Source of the DNA: Planococcus soli
GTDB taxonomy: Bacteria; Bacillota; Bacilli; Bacillales_A; Planococcaceae
DNA length: 64,000 nucleotides
NCBI RefSeq assembly: GCF_016881065.1
Contig: NZ_WXYN01000008.1
Span: forward strand, 7,381 to 71,380
Direction of reading: 5' to 3'
The notes beneath the pieces are model-generated. The model had not been told where the DNA came from. It saw nothing but the letters and a program-made list of their open reading frames with translations, and did not search any database. A program made the position numbers and the translations under genes. Of this stretch, positions 1 to 9,964 are shown one piece after another (the first letter of the stretch is position 1; every line of letters starts with the position of its first letter).

Positions 1-16
1 TTATATAGTTCACTAG

Positions 17-856
17 TCATTGAAAGAAGAAAAACCCTGCCGTTTGAAGCTCCTCCATCTGTTTTTGGAACTCGAGGATTTTATCCATATTAAGTTGAAT
101 CAGCATCACGTATCCGTTCAAACAGATATGGGCGATGATGGGCGTGATGATGCGCTTGGTTTTCTGGTACAGGAATGCCAGGATCAATCCGGTAGTGAAA
201 TACAACAGCAAGTGTGTGAAATCAAAATGGATCAAAGCGAACACCAACGCACTGATGGCTGTTGCGAAAAAGAAATTGGTGGTTTGGTTAAGCGAGCCGA
301 ACAGTACGCGGCGGAAAACCAATTCCTCGAGAATTGGGCCGAACAGCACGATTGAGACGATCGCGAGCGGCACCGCTTCTGCGATTGTGACCAGCGACGC
401 GGTGTTTTCAGAGCCAGGGTCGATGCCCATCGCCATTTCAATCATGGCAGCCAGCGACTGTCCGATCAATAACAGCAAGAAGCCGAGCAGGCCCCAGACG
501 ACGGACATGAAGACCGAAGATTTTGCACCTCTCCAAATATCAAAGAAGCGCTTGTCCCGGAAAATGACGAGGAGCGTGATGACAAAACCGATGCCCATCG
601 TCAGGAAAATCAGCCAGCCTGAAGTGGCGGCGCCGGCTGCTGCCCGGTCCATGCCCTGCCCCTGAAAGTAACTCAAAGTAGGAGCAATAAACAAGATCGG
701 TGAAAGCTGTGCGGCAATGAAAATCAACAACACATACAGCGGGGTTTTTTTGCCTTTGGATTTTGTCCGATAGCCGCTGTCCTTTTTGGTGTTTGGTTTG
801 GACGAGCTGCCATTTTTTAAAAAGTTGTCTATAAATTTCTTTTGGTTGGTGGGCAT
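17..856 (-). CDS. CPBP-family intramembrane metalloprotease
   Basis: A 279-aa multi-pass membrane protein of the CPBP (CAAX protease and bacteriocin-processing) family, which cleaves substrates inside the membrane. The family motifs are visible: EELVFRR (glutamate pair and arginine), IHFDF with the second-motif histidine, and a late HICLN (HxxxN). A charged, Lys/Ser-rich cytoplasmic N terminus of about 45 residues precedes the first membrane segment. I chose the ATG at 856, encoding MPTNQKK, because AAAGGAAT lies about 7 nt upstream; a longer reading to 934 has no such site. It is divergent from groES. The substrate is unknown; bacteriocin self-immunity or peptide processing are family-level possibilities only. 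Confidence 0.85.
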   Translation of the reverse strand: MPTNQKKFIDNFLKNGSSSKPNTKKDSGYRTKSKGKKTPLYVLLIFIAAQLSPILFIAPTLSYFQGQGMDRAAAGAATSGWLIFLTMGIGFVITLLVIFRDKRFFDIWRGAKSSVFMSVVWGLLGFLLLLIGQSLAAMIEMAMGIDPGSENTASLVTIAEAVPLAIVSIVLFGPILEELVFRRVLFGSLNQTTNFFFATAISALVFALIHFDFTHLLLYFTTGLILAFLYQKTKRIITPIIAHICLNGYVMLIQLNMDKILEFQKQMEELQTAGFFFFQ

Positions 857-985
857 GATGTAATTCCTTTCGCTAATTGATACTTCTTCTATTGTAGAGC
901 TTTCAAAGAACAACCGCAAAGAATTCAAAATCATGATGGTTCATGCTTGCAAAAGACAGAAGATTTTATTAAACTTGTTATTGGG

Positions 986-1012
986 TTAGCACTCAAAGGT
1001 TGAGAGTGCTAA
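986..1012 (+). promoter_or_regulatory. CIRCE element (HrcA operator)
   Basis: A perfect inverted repeat TTAGCACTC - 9 nt - GAGTGCTAA lies 37 nt upstream of the groES start. This is the canonical CIRCE operator bound by the repressor HrcA, so groES-groEL should be heat-shock induced through HrcA. The hrcA gene is not in this window. Confidence 0.97.
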
Positions 1013-1049
1013 GCGAGAACATTTAGATAATTTGAGGAGGGTGTTTCAA

Positions 1050-2997
<1,948 letters not shown>

Positions 2998-3003
2998 AAA
3001 ACA

Positions 3004-3046
3004 CCCCGAATCCTTGTTAATTCAAGGTTTTCGGGGTTTTCTTTTT
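3004..3046 (+). terminator. Terminator after groEL
   Basis: CCCCGAA pairs with TTCGGGG around a smaller internal CCTTG/CAAGG stem, followed by a T-rich run. Because it lies to the right of the att core, it belongs to the inserted element, which thus supplies a new end to the groESL transcript. Confidence 0.85.
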
Positions 3047-3050
3047 GTTT

Positions 3051-3073
3051 TGGGCAACAATCCGGCAACAATG
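3051..3073 (+). repeat. 23-bp direct repeat, probable integrase arm site (left)
   Basis: An identical 23-bp sequence occurs at 19590-19612, just inside the other end of the element. It contains two copies of GGCAACAAT whose starts are 11 bp apart, one helical turn. In the excised circle the two 23-bp copies would flank the core on either side, as expected of arm-type integrase binding sites rather than of the crossover site. Confidence 0.65.
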
Positions 3074-3090
3074 GATTTCAAAAAAATATT

Positions 3091-4260
3091 TTACTGCAGT
3101 TTTTTTGTCATTTCAGATAGGTGGCTACTGAATAAATCCGATGCCTGACTTTTCGTGTGTTTTGTCATATGCGTGTAAATATTCATCGTTGTAGTAATGT
3201 CGGTGTGGCCGGCTCTTCTTTGAATTTCCCCGATTGGAACGTTAGCTTCAATAAGCAAGGAAATATTCGTATGCCGAAAACTATGAGGCGTAATGTGCTT
3301 ATCGGTTTTCATCATCTTCATAAGACGCTGCAGGCGGATAGCCACTTTTTTTACGGTGGGAGGATAACCTTGAGCATCAGCAAAAATGAAACCTTGGTCC
3401 TTGTAAACTCTTCTGTTTTTCATTTTTACTTCTTTATGTTGTTTTATATGCTCTTTAAGCAACTGGATGACGAATGGATCTAATTCGAATTTACGCACAG
3501 AGCCGCGAGTTTTTGGTGTTAAAAGCTTAAATTCTTTTATACTGTTTTTTGGATTGTAGTAAGTTTTATTCACGTTGACTTCATTAGTTTTAAAATCAAT
3601 ATCTGATTCCTTCAGTGAAACCAATTCCCCAATGCGCAATCCAGAATAGGCCAGTGTGGTGAACAGCAATAGGTCACCAGGTAATCCGGATTCCTTCGTT
3701 AATAGGAGAAACTCCATCAACTCATCCCGATCAAGAAAGTTCTCCAGGGGTGTTTCTTCCTCATTTACTTCATCTTTCACCATTCGCGGTTTTTCGTAGT
3801 GCTCAGTAGGGTTGAACTTTATCAGTTTTAACTTCTGCGCGTGATTAAACACCATGCGGCCAGTCGTGTGGATACTGTCCAAGTAGTTAACACTGAACTG
3901 TGTGCTTAATTTGTCGAGTCGTTCTTGATACATGGCCATTGTAATTCGGCTAAGGGGATAATGTTCCCAGTCGTCTATCAGTCGTTTACCAGCGATTCTC
4001 CGAGCTCTCACGCTGCTTATTTTTGCTCTCTTTTCGTAGTGAGTCAACCACTGTTGAAAGAAGTCGCCAAAGGTAGTCAACGACTCTTTCACATATATTC
4101 CTTGTTTCAATTCCTCTTCAATTCTGCGAGCCTCATTCTTAGCAGCGGTTTTGGTTCTGAATCCAGATTTTCTGATTTTTGTGTACCTATTTGTTATTGG
4201 ATCTTTGCCGGCGCTGATGATGTACTCCCAGGAGCCGTTCTTTTCGCGGAAATGGGCCAT
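3091..4260 (-). CDS. int: Tyrosine integrase of the satellite
   Basis: A 389-aa site-specific recombinase that should integrate and excise the element at the groEL 3' end. It has an N-terminal arm-binding domain of AP2-like type (GSWEYIISAGKD onward), a SAM-like core-binding domain, and a catalytic domain with R209 (YSGLRIGEL), H326 and R329 (HSFRH), H352 (AGHTDITTT) and nucleophile Y362. The start at 4260 (MAHFREKN) follows AAAAAGGAGTG; the longer reading to 4362 includes the end of the repressor gene. It lies directly inside attL and reads toward it, 7 nt downstream of the repressor gene with which it is probably cotranscribed. Confidence 0.95.
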   Translation of the reverse strand: MAHFREKNGSWEYIISAGKDPITNRYTKIRKSGFRTKTAAKNEARRIEEELKQGIYVKESLTTFGDFFQQWLTHYEKRAKISSVRARRIAGKRLIDDWEHYPLSRITMAMYQERLDKLSTQFSVNYLDSIHTTGRMVFNHAQKLKLIKFNPTEHYEKPRMVKDEVNEEETPLENFLDRDELMEFLLLTKESGLPGDLLLFTTLAYSGLRIGELVSLKESDIDFKTNEVNVNKTYYNPKNSIKEFKLLTPKTRGSVRKFELDPFVIQLLKEHIKQHKEVKMKNRRVYKDQGFIFADAQGYPPTVKKVAIRLQRLMKMMKTDKHITPHSFRHTNISLLIEANVPIGEIQRRAGHTDITTTMNIYTHMTKHTKSQASDLFSSHLSEMTKKLQ

Positions 4261-4267
4261 TGGTGGA

Positions 4268-4753
4268 TCACTCCTTTTTAAGCAATATTTCCAACATTGT
4301 TTTAATCTTCTCTCTATCTTCTTTGGAAAGATTCTTTCTGTCATAGAATAAATCCATATCAAGTTCTAACCAATCTTTTAAATCGAATAGCCTTCTAGCG
4401 GCTTCTTCTTTAGAGAGAGGGCCGGCCATACTTAAACCATCTTGTTTAGTAACCTTCATTGCTGGCATGCGAATAATAATATCTTGCATAGAATTTTTTG
4501 TTAAGTCACCAAACAATTCTCGAAAAGTATTATAGTGAACAGTTTCACCATAACCAGCTAAATCCATTAATTCGTTATAGGAATAATTTAAACCATCAGC
4601 TAATTTTCTAATAATTTCAGGACTAGGCTTTTTATTTTTCCCCGATTCTAATTGAGACAAATAGGGATGAGAAATTTTTGAGCGTTTTGCAGCTTCTCTT
4701 AGTGAAAGATTTTTACTCTTCCTTATTTCGGTTAACTTTTCTCCGAAATCCAT
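4268..4753 (-). CDS. XRE-family repressor (CI/Stl-like)
   Basis: A 161-aa DNA-binding protein with an N-terminal helix-turn-helix (LSLREAAKRSKISHPYLSQLESG) and a C-terminal region without the LexA-type self-cleavage domain. It is probably the maintenance repressor of the element. In satellites such repressors (Stl) are usually removed by a helper-phage protein rather than by SOS cleavage, which fits the missing peptidase domain. The start at 4753 (MDFGEKL) is preceded by AGGTGA; a longer reading to 4771 runs through that site. It is divergent from the Cro-like gene and upstream of the integrase gene. Confidence 0.85.
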   Translation of the reverse strand: MDFGEKLTEIRKSKNLSLREAAKRSKISHPYLSQLESGKNKKPSPEIIRKLADGLNYSYNELMDLAGYGETVHYNTFRELFGDLTKNSMQDIIIRMPAMKVTKQDGLSMAGPLSKEEAARRLFDLKDWLELDMDLFYDRKNLSKEDREKIKTMLEILLKKE

Positions 4754-4835
4754 TAAATCACCTACTTTCAATTTCTTTTATGTACACAGTCTATAATCAG
4801 GTGGGAGCTTAGTCAAACTTTTATTTAATTATTGG

Positions 4836-4865
4836 TTGACACAGTTACCGCTTTTTTGCTAAGAT
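4836..4865 (+). promoter_or_regulatory. Rightward early promoter of the element
   Basis: TTGACA (4836-4841), an 18-bp spacer and TAAGAT (4860-4865), located in the divergent regulator interval just before the Cro-like gene. It is the probable lytic-type (satellite induction) promoter controlled by the repressor. Confidence 0.65.
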
Positions 4866-4890
4866 TAAAATCAAGAAAGGAAGTGGAAAC

Positions 4891-5136
4891 ATGAATATTC
4901 AATTGAAGAGTAGCGAAGAAACGAAAATAATGTTGGCAAAAAAAGGAGAAAGCATGCGATCATTTTCAATGCTGATAGGTGTTTCGCATCCTTATTTATC
5001 GCAAATAATGAATAAGAAAAGAAATCCTTCCGCTAGAGTCGCTTACAAAATAGCAAAAGGATTAGGGGTAAAAACGGAAGATATTTTTTTAATCAAAGTG
5101 GTTGATGTAGCTACCAGTAAGGGGGTAGCCAAATGA
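4891..5136 (+). CDS. Cro-like small HTH regulator
   Basis: An 81-aa protein that is mostly a Cro/C1-type helix-turn-helix (SMLIGVSHPYLSQIMNKKRNPSARVAYKIAKGLGV). Divergent from the repressor gene, it is placed like Cro of phages or Str of PICIs and likely antagonises or autoregulates early transcription. AAAGGAAG precedes the ATG. Its HYLSQ-type recognition helix (SHPYLSQ) is shared with the repressor, so the two may bind overlapping operators. Confidence 0.8.
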   Translation: MNIQLKSSEETKIMLAKKGESMRSFSMLIGVSHPYLSQIMNKKRNPSARVAYKIAKGLGVKTEDIFLIKVVDVATSKGVAK

Positions 5137-5456
5137 TTCAGGTTCAAATTGATGAAGATGAACTAAAAGCTGCGTACCTTCAAAAATTAGATGAAAAGAT
5201 GAAAGAAATCGAGGACACAGTGTTCTTCATGAACAGTAAACAATTACAAAAATATCTAAATATGAGCTGGAGCTCAATTGTGGAGCATTTGCTCCATGAA
5301 GAAGACTTTGGAGCTATCCGTTTAGGCGCTAAATGGCTTTTTAATAAACGCCAGGTAGATTGCTTTATGGAAACGTTCTATAAGAATGTTCGGAGTCAAG
5401 GCGGAGAAATTACTAGCTACACTGCGAGCAAATTAAAAGAAAAGGGAGAGAAATAA
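5133..5456 (+). CDS. Excisionase-like DNA-binding protein
   Basis: A 107-aa protein that overlaps the upstream gene by ATGA, so translation is coupled. The centre (MNSKQLQKYLNMSWSSIVEH ... GAIRLGAKWLFNKRQVDCFME) resembles the winged-helix MerR/excisionase-type domain used by small phage Xis and plasmid regulators: a helix-turn-helix followed by an R-x-G-x-K-W-x-F wing. A role in directing excision or in early control is inferred from that and from the position. No closer family is recognised. Confidence 0.6.
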   Translation: MIQVQIDEDELKAAYLQKLDEKMKEIEDTVFFMNSKQLQKYLNMSWSSIVEHLLHEEDFGAIRLGAKWLFNKRQVDCFMETFYKNVRSQGGEITSYTASKLKEKGEK

Positions 5457-5458
5457 AA

Positions 5459-5761
5459 ATGACTACTAATAAAACAAACTTACAAGAACTTGCTCATAAA
5501 CTTGACGACTCAATCGGGAAAACCCGCTCAGCAACTGAAACGGTGGATGACATCTCTACAGAGCTTTTACAACTTGTGGATGAAATGAACAATCTGCAAA
5601 ATGAGGAGAATTTACGAATCTATCATCGTGATTGGCATCGACACTTAAGAATCTTAGCAAAACTTTTGTATCATGCCTCTAATGATTTAGTAGAGGGAAC
5701 AAAAGAATCTCATGCGGTATCTGAAGTTATGTTTGATGAAATCGTTAAAAAAGAAAAATAG
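5459..5761 (+). CDS. Hypothetical protein of the early region
   Basis: A 100-aa acidic, largely alpha-helical protein that starts 2 nt after the stop of the Xis-like gene. GGGAGA precedes the ATG. There are no membrane segments or recognisable motifs; the N-terminal half looks like a short amphipathic coiled coil. It is cotranscribed with the Cro-like and Xis-like genes. Function is unknown. Confidence 0.6.
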   Translation: MTTNKTNLQELAHKLDDSIGKTRSATETVDDISTELLQLVDEMNNLQNEENLRIYHRDWHRHLRILAKLLYHASNDLVEGTKESHAVSEVMFDEIVKKEK

Positions 5762-5855
5762 CCCAATCGCTTGGCCATAATAATTGTTCTAGTATTCATA
5801 ATGCCCTGGTTAATGAACTAGCTTTACTCCGGATTTGGAAGAAAGGAGGGGCGAA

Positions 5856-7190
5856 TTGGGCATAGAAAAAATAGCCTTTACCGACAACGTCCTGGCAGAC
5901 AACGGTAAAAGACTACGCGAATTAAGTATAACAAATCCAACTACACAAATAAAGGCTATACATGCTGATGCCCCTGGTTTTATAGCCTTGTTAAGAAAGA
6001 CTGATAGCGGTGTCTATCAACGACATTATAAAGCTGAAGTTATTGCAGATTCACTGGATGAATGGATAACTTACGACAGTTACTTCAGTATGAATACTTT
6101 TTACACTCCTAAACGATTAATCACTAATTTAAAGGAGATTCGCACAGCATTTGTTGATATAGATTGCCAGAACACTATTTTTACAGCAGAACAGATTGAA
6201 GCGCAATTGAAAGCTGATTATTTTGGTCAAAGTATTCCAACGCCAAACCTAATTATTCACAGTGGTCGGGGATTGAATCTGATTTGGCTGATGGATTCAA
6301 TTAGTGGTTTGGCTGTAGAAAGATGGAATAGGCTGCAGAAAGCAATATTTAATAGCGTAAAAACTTTGGGTGCTGATCCAAAAGCAGTTGATGCTGCGAG
6401 AGTGTTTCGTCTCGCTGGTTCAATCAACAGCAAAAACAATGCAATTGTTTCGTGCGAAATTCTCCACGATTACCGTTATGGACTTGAAGAAATGGCTGAA
6501 GAATATTTTCCAGACATTTTAAAAGTGGTAAAGAAGCCTAAAAAGAACCAAAGGCCGAATAAAATCAACACAAAAAAGCCCAAGGCAGGCGAAAAAGTAA
6601 ATGGTGGAATCAGACGCCTATTTAATGAATACACGCTTAGAAAGACTCGTATGGGCGATTTAAACAAATTGGTAAATCTGCGAAATGGCCATATGGAAGG
6701 TAGCCGCGAATATGCGCTTTTTTTGTATCGCTATTGGGCATTGGTCCAGTCCGAAAGTAAAGAGGACGCTGTAGAAGCAATGTTAGAGCTAAATACAACG
6801 TTCAAAACGCCACTTAAAGAGCGTGAAGCAATTGCTGATACAAAGAGTGCTGAAAGATACTACGACAGCGAGGAACCATTCAGAATTACGAATGAACGCG
6901 TTATCGAGTGGTTAGATATTACAAAAGAAGAACAAAGGCACCTATTGACCATCATCGATAAAGCAGAAAAGCGCAGTAGAAATACTGAGTACCAAAGAAC
7001 AAAGCGTGGATCTGTTACAAAAGAAGAATACAAAGCAGAAAAAAGCTCTCAGAAAGCACACAAACTAAAGCAACTAGCTACTTTACTAAAAGAGCGTCCG
7101 ATGGCTACACAAAAAGAACTAGCAGCAGAATTAGGAGTCTCTGTTCCTTCAATTAAGAAGTACACTTCTGAAATTAGGAGAGAGGGATAA
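5856..7190 (+). CDS. AEP-type primase/replication initiator
   Basis: A 444-aa replication protein. The order AFVDIDC (metal-binding DxD), HSGRGLNLIW and DAARVFRLAGSINSKN matches the catalytic core of archaeo-eukaryotic-type primases fused into phage and plasmid Rep proteins. The C-terminal 60 residues form a helix-turn-helix (ATQKELAAELGVSVPSIKKYTSEIRR), probably for origin recognition. The start is TTG at 5856, with AAAGGAGGGG at 5842-5851; a TTG at 5835 would place that site inside the gene. No helicase gene is adjacent. In PICIs a primase/Rep sits at this position and drives replication from an iteron origin; the repeat-rich DNA at 8318-8921 is the candidate. Confidence 0.75.
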   Translation: MGIEKIAFTDNVLADNGKRLRELSITNPTTQIKAIHADAPGFIALLRKTDSGVYQRHYKAEVIADSLDEWITYDSYFSMNTFYTPKRLITNLKEIRTAFVDIDCQNTIFTAEQIEAQLKADYFGQSIPTPNLIIHSGRGLNLIWLMDSISGLAVERWNRLQKAIFNSVKTLGADPKAVDAARVFRLAGSINSKNNAIVSCEILHDYRYGLEEMAEEYFPDILKVVKKPKKNQRPNKINTKKPKAGEKVNGGIRRLFNEYTLRKTRMGDLNKLVNLRNGHMEGSREYALFLYRYWALVQSESKEDAVEAMLELNTTFKTPLKEREAIADTKSAERYYDSEEPFRITNERVIEWLDITKEEQRHLLTIIDKAEKRSRNTEYQRTKRGSVTKEEYKAEKSSQKAHKLKQLATLLKERPMATQKELAAELGVSVPSIKKYTSEIRREG

Positions 7191-7335
7191 TTGTTGTCAT
7201 CTTGTATTGAGAGAGTACCTTGTCATTTACAGCAATCCCTTAAGTTACTGGAGGTGTTCATGATGAGGTACTAGATTTCGAAACAATATATTGTCGGGGT
7301 GGATTTTGCGCCGGTTAAAGATTGGAGGTGGAAAA

Positions 7336-7881
7336 ATGAATTATGTACAACCAATAAGGGATAAAGAATTGCTTGAAGCTATAAAAAAACACTTAAAGGA
7401 AAAAAATGAACGGAATTACATGTTGTTTAACTTCGGTATTAACACAGGTTTGCGTATATCAGACTTATTGAACTTTAAGAAGGAAGATGTATTTGGAAAG
7501 CAGCAATTGGTGTTAGTTGAAAGGAAGACAAAAAAAAGAAAGTTTCTGCCGATCTCCAAGCGTTTACAAGTTGAATTGAAAAGATACTGCAAAGATATGG
7601 AGAACGGCGATTATCTTTTCCCATCTAGACAGGGTGTGAATCAGCCTGTCTGTCGCCAGAGAGCATATCAAATGTTACGAGAAACGGCAGAAGAGTTTGG
7701 ACTTGAGCATATCGGAACCCACACACTTCGAAAGACATTTGGCTATCACTTTTACAAGAAAAAAAAGGATGTAGCGATTCTTCAGGAGATATTTAACCAT
7801 TCTTCACCAGATATAACGCTTCGATATATTGGAATTAACCAGGACTCAATAAATGAAGCATTAAGTGATTTTAATTTGTAA
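7336..7881 (+). CDS. Second, minimal tyrosine recombinase
   Basis: A 181-aa protein consisting almost only of a tyrosine recombinase catalytic domain: R40 (NTGLRISDLL), a lysine-rich beta hairpin, H129 and R132 (HTLRKTF), H155 (FNHSSPDI) and Y164 (LRYIGI). It lacks the arm- and core-binding domains of the integrase at 3091. GGAGGTGG precedes the ATG at 7336; earlier in-frame starts have no site. Short recombinases of this kind occur in the middle regions of Bacillus-group phages. Resolving replicated multimers or inverting a segment are possible roles; neither is shown. Confidence 0.85.
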   Translation: MNYVQPIRDKELLEAIKKHLKEKNERNYMLFNFGINTGLRISDLLNFKKEDVFGKQQLVLVERKTKKRKFLPISKRLQVELKRYCKDMENGDYLFPSRQGVNQPVCRQRAYQMLRETAEEFGLEHIGTHTLRKTFGYHFYKKKKDVAILQEIFNHSSPDITLRYIGINQDSINEALSDFNL

Positions 7882-8026
7882 AAGAGGATAATGACTTTTC
7901 TTTAATTCGGGATTGTAAAAGTAAAAAGTGAAAAACGCTTGAAATCAAGCAGGGCGCAGTAATTTTTCCGGGTTCGACTTTAACAGAACATGTGACGAGA
8001 GAAGCTCAAAAGGAGGAATAAAAGAG

Positions 8027-8317
8027 ATGACAAACGATGAAGCAAGATTAGAAATTGGCCGTTTAAAGCAGTTCATTACCTTTATGGATGGATACCAGCC
8101 GGAAACCTTTGAACAGAAAGCTTTAAAACTGTATGTGGAATTTGGAAGCGTAACTAAAGTCAGTGAGATCCTGAGAAATGAAGGTTATAAATCACCGGAA
8201 GGAAAGTATCTGGAAGGCAAGGTTATTACAAACCTTCTTCGCTCCAAACCTCAAGACGAAATGCATAGTTTAGCTCAAGATATTTATAAACGAAATAAAA
8301 AGAGAAGAAATATGTAA
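8027..8317 (+). CDS. Hypothetical phage-type protein
   Basis: A 96-aa protein with a strong site (AAAGGAGGAA) 9 nt upstream. The stretch SVTKVSEILRNEGYKSPEGKYLEGKVITNLLRS looks like a small winged helix or Rep-associated HTH, and the C terminus is very basic (KRNKKRRNM), which suggests nucleic acid binding. It immediately precedes the repeat-rich region, so it may bind there; this is inference. Confidence 0.6.
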   Translation: MTNDEARLEIGRLKQFITFMDGYQPETFEQKALKLYVEFGSVTKVSEILRNEGYKSPEGKYLEGKVITNLLRSKPQDEMHSLAQDIYKRNKKRRNM

Positions 8318-8338
8318 TGGAAATGAACTCTAATAGTG

Positions 8339-8556
8339 TGAACAGACCACCTGTTCATAATGAACAGATGGTTAGTCAAAGATGTGCTCAATTGATTGGT
8401 TAGTGACAAAATGTCACTTTCCAAAAGATCTACTCAATTTTGAGGAGAAGTCCTTCTTGATATCATTTGGGGTGATTACTAATCACCCTATGGATTGAAG
8501 CAGAAAAAGGTATGAACAGACCACTTGTTCAAAATGAACAGATGGTCAGCTCAAAG
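8339..8556 (+). repeat. Pair of 43-bp direct repeats with internal dyads
   Basis: Copies at 8339-8381 and 8513-8556 share TGAACAGACCAC-TGTTCA-N3-TGAACAGATGGT and end in TCAAAG. Each contains the dyad TGTTCA-N3-TGAACA. Between them are AGTGACA-AAA-TGTCACT (8402-8418) and GGGTGATT-ACT-AATCACCC; just downstream is GGGTGATTTCACCC. Confidence 0.85.
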
Positions 8557-8724
8557 GGTCACGTCAATTTGACTCCAACCTTTTACTCAGGGTGATTTCA
8601 CCCGCAGCGAATGGTTTTATGAAAACCGGGCTTAGAGTTTAATTACACAATGTCACTATCAACAATAACCACAACTTCTTTTTCTAGTTCTAAATCTAGT
8701 TCTTGTTCTGTTGCGTGACTCTGC

Positions 8725-8763
8725 GTTACTGTCACGTGACAGTAACGTTACCTGTAACGTTAC
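8725..8763 (+). repeat. Cluster of overlapping perfect palindromes
   Basis: A 22-bp perfect palindrome centred on GTCACGTGAC (8725-8746) overlaps GTAACGTTAC (8742-8751), which is repeated at 8754-8763. Together they can form a large cruciform or hairpin, or bind a dimeric protein in register. Confidence 0.9.
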
Positions 8764-8776
8764 ATCCGTTACAAGT

Positions 8777-8841
8777 TGTCACTATGGAAAATAACTATTT
8801 GTAACTTTGGATAATGACATTTTGTCACTATGGAAAATAAC
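8777..8841 (+). repeat. Iterons TGTCACTATGGAAAATAAC
   Basis: Exact 19-bp copies lie at 8777-8795 and 8823-8841, 46 bp apart. A degenerate copy is at 8651-8669 and partial TGTCACTT forms are at 8412 and 8846. They are candidate binding sites for the primase/Rep C-terminal HTH. Confidence 0.7.
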
Positions 8842-8921
8842 AATATGTCACTTTCATTAACAGAGATTACTACAGAGAATACAACATAGATTACTACATT
8901 AAGAGATACGGAGGTTGAACA

Positions 8922-9266
8922 ATGACTGCATCAATAGCGCTAACAAAATATATAGATGAATTGCTTTTCTCTACAGCAGAACTTAAAAACATATCGACCG
9001 GAGACAAGCCATTAACTCCAGAAGATGGCACGGCTGTTTATCGATTAAGAAAAGTAGAAGAGAGTGCTCGTATCGTTAACGCGATCTATGAAGTAATGGA
9101 CCGTTTAACTGATGAAAAGAAACGGTTCATCCAGGAACATTATTGGGGCAATACAAAACAATCTTTATCAGTATCAGCAGAGCGTGTGAATGCGGATTTG
9201 AGAACAATCAAGCACTGGAAGAAGGAAGTTAATCTTCTTATTGCTAGAAGATTGGGCTGGCTTTGA
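8922..9266 (+). CDS. ArpU/RinA-like phage transcription activator
   Basis: A 114-aa protein. The C-terminal half (MDRLTDEKKRFIQEHYWGN ... RVNADLRTIKHWKKEVNLLIARRLG) resembles the sigma region 4-like domain of ArpU/RinA-type late regulators, which switch on packaging and structural genes in Firmicute phages. CGGAGG precedes the ATG. It stands upstream of a collinear run that leads to the small terminase, as expected for a late-gene activator. The exact family is inferred from pattern. Confidence 0.6.
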   Translation: MTASIALTKYIDELLFSTAELKNISTGDKPLTPEDGTAVYRLRKVEESARIVNAIYEVMDRLTDEKKRFIQEHYWGNTKQSLSVSAERVNADLRTIKHWKKEVNLLIARRLGWL

Positions 9267-9325
9267 AATAAGTTTATCGCTCAGAGAATGGCAGCAGCAC
9301 ATCATCATGAAAGGGCGGTGAGCAA

Positions 9326-9964
9326 GTGAACTTTACGGACAATCAATTGAATATAACTTCTTGGCAGTTGTTTCTTATCGCAGAAGCATTAACTAAGGCG
9401 AAAAGATTAGAAAAGTATCGTAATAAATTCCATAAAGAATTGTATGAATGTATTTCATATCCAACAACAAATTATGACAAGATTGGCAACCCGACAACAG
9501 TCAGTTCTGCCACTGATGCACAGGCTATTCGGATCATTGAACTAAAGGAACGCTACGATACCGAGGTTCAGAAAGAGTATGAACGTGATGTGCGGTGGAG
9601 AAGCTTCCTGTCAGTGGCCAACGAGAAGGATCGCTTGATTATGATTCGCTACTTTAAAAAGAAAAAGTACGTGAAACCTGAGATTGTATTTTCATTGCTG
9701 TCTCGTATCAACGCACAGGTTGAAGAAGAGGAAGTAAGGATAGAAAGAGAACGAAACCTTCAAGCACAGTTGGATTACATGAAGCACCGGAAAACAAATG
9801 AGCGTAAGCCAAACATTAAAAGGGTTGAATATGTTTTTTCCAATGATGAATGGAAAGAAGTAGATCCAGAAGAAATTGCGCGCCAAGAATGGAAAGCAAA
9901 ATCAAAAGCCAGGCAAGTAGAATTACGTAATCAACTACACACAAAGGGAGAGAACAACCAATGA
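9326..9964 (+). CDS. Hypothetical protein, coiled coil
   Basis: A 212-aa charged, helical protein, GTG start at 9326 after GGGCGGTGA. Residues from about 115 to 210 are rich in Glu, Lys and Arg and look like a long coiled coil. The 3' end overlaps the next gene by ATGA. Its last 20 or so codons (9904-9939) are repeated imperfectly at 10480-10515, after the following gene. Function is not recognised. Confidence 0.6.
   Translation: MNFTDNQLNITSWQLFLIAEALTKAKRLEKYRNKFHKELYECISYPTTNYDKIGNPTTVSSATDAQAIRIIELKERYDTEVQKEYERDVRWRSFLSVANEKDRLIMIRYFKKKKYVKPEIVFSLLSRINAQVEEEEVRIERERNLQAQLDYMKHRKTNERKPNIKRVEYVFSNDEWKEVDPEEIARQEWKAKSKARQVELRNQLHTKGENNQ

Larger units (their letters stand above)
8318..8921 (+). 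other. Origin-like non-coding region of the satellite
   Basis: About 600 bp with no convincing gene but dense structure: two copies of a ~43-bp repeat, several GGGTGA-type and TGTTCA/TGAACA inverted repeats, a 22-bp perfect palindrome, two GTAACGTTAC palindromes, and iterons TGTCACTATGGAAAATAAC. It lies downstream of the primase/Rep gene and upstream of the activator gene. Such a layout is typical of iteron origins of PICIs and Rep-dependent elements. An alternative is an operator array for the next operon. Confidence 0.55.

Noticed and set aside
135-665. Plus-strand open frame opposite the CPBP protease gene
   Set aside because: Lies wholly within a gene with clear family motifs and has no recognisable domain.
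8339-8556. Possible CRISPR array
   Set aside because: Only two repeats, 43 bp long, with a 131-bp gap and no cas genes; better explained as origin or operator repeats.
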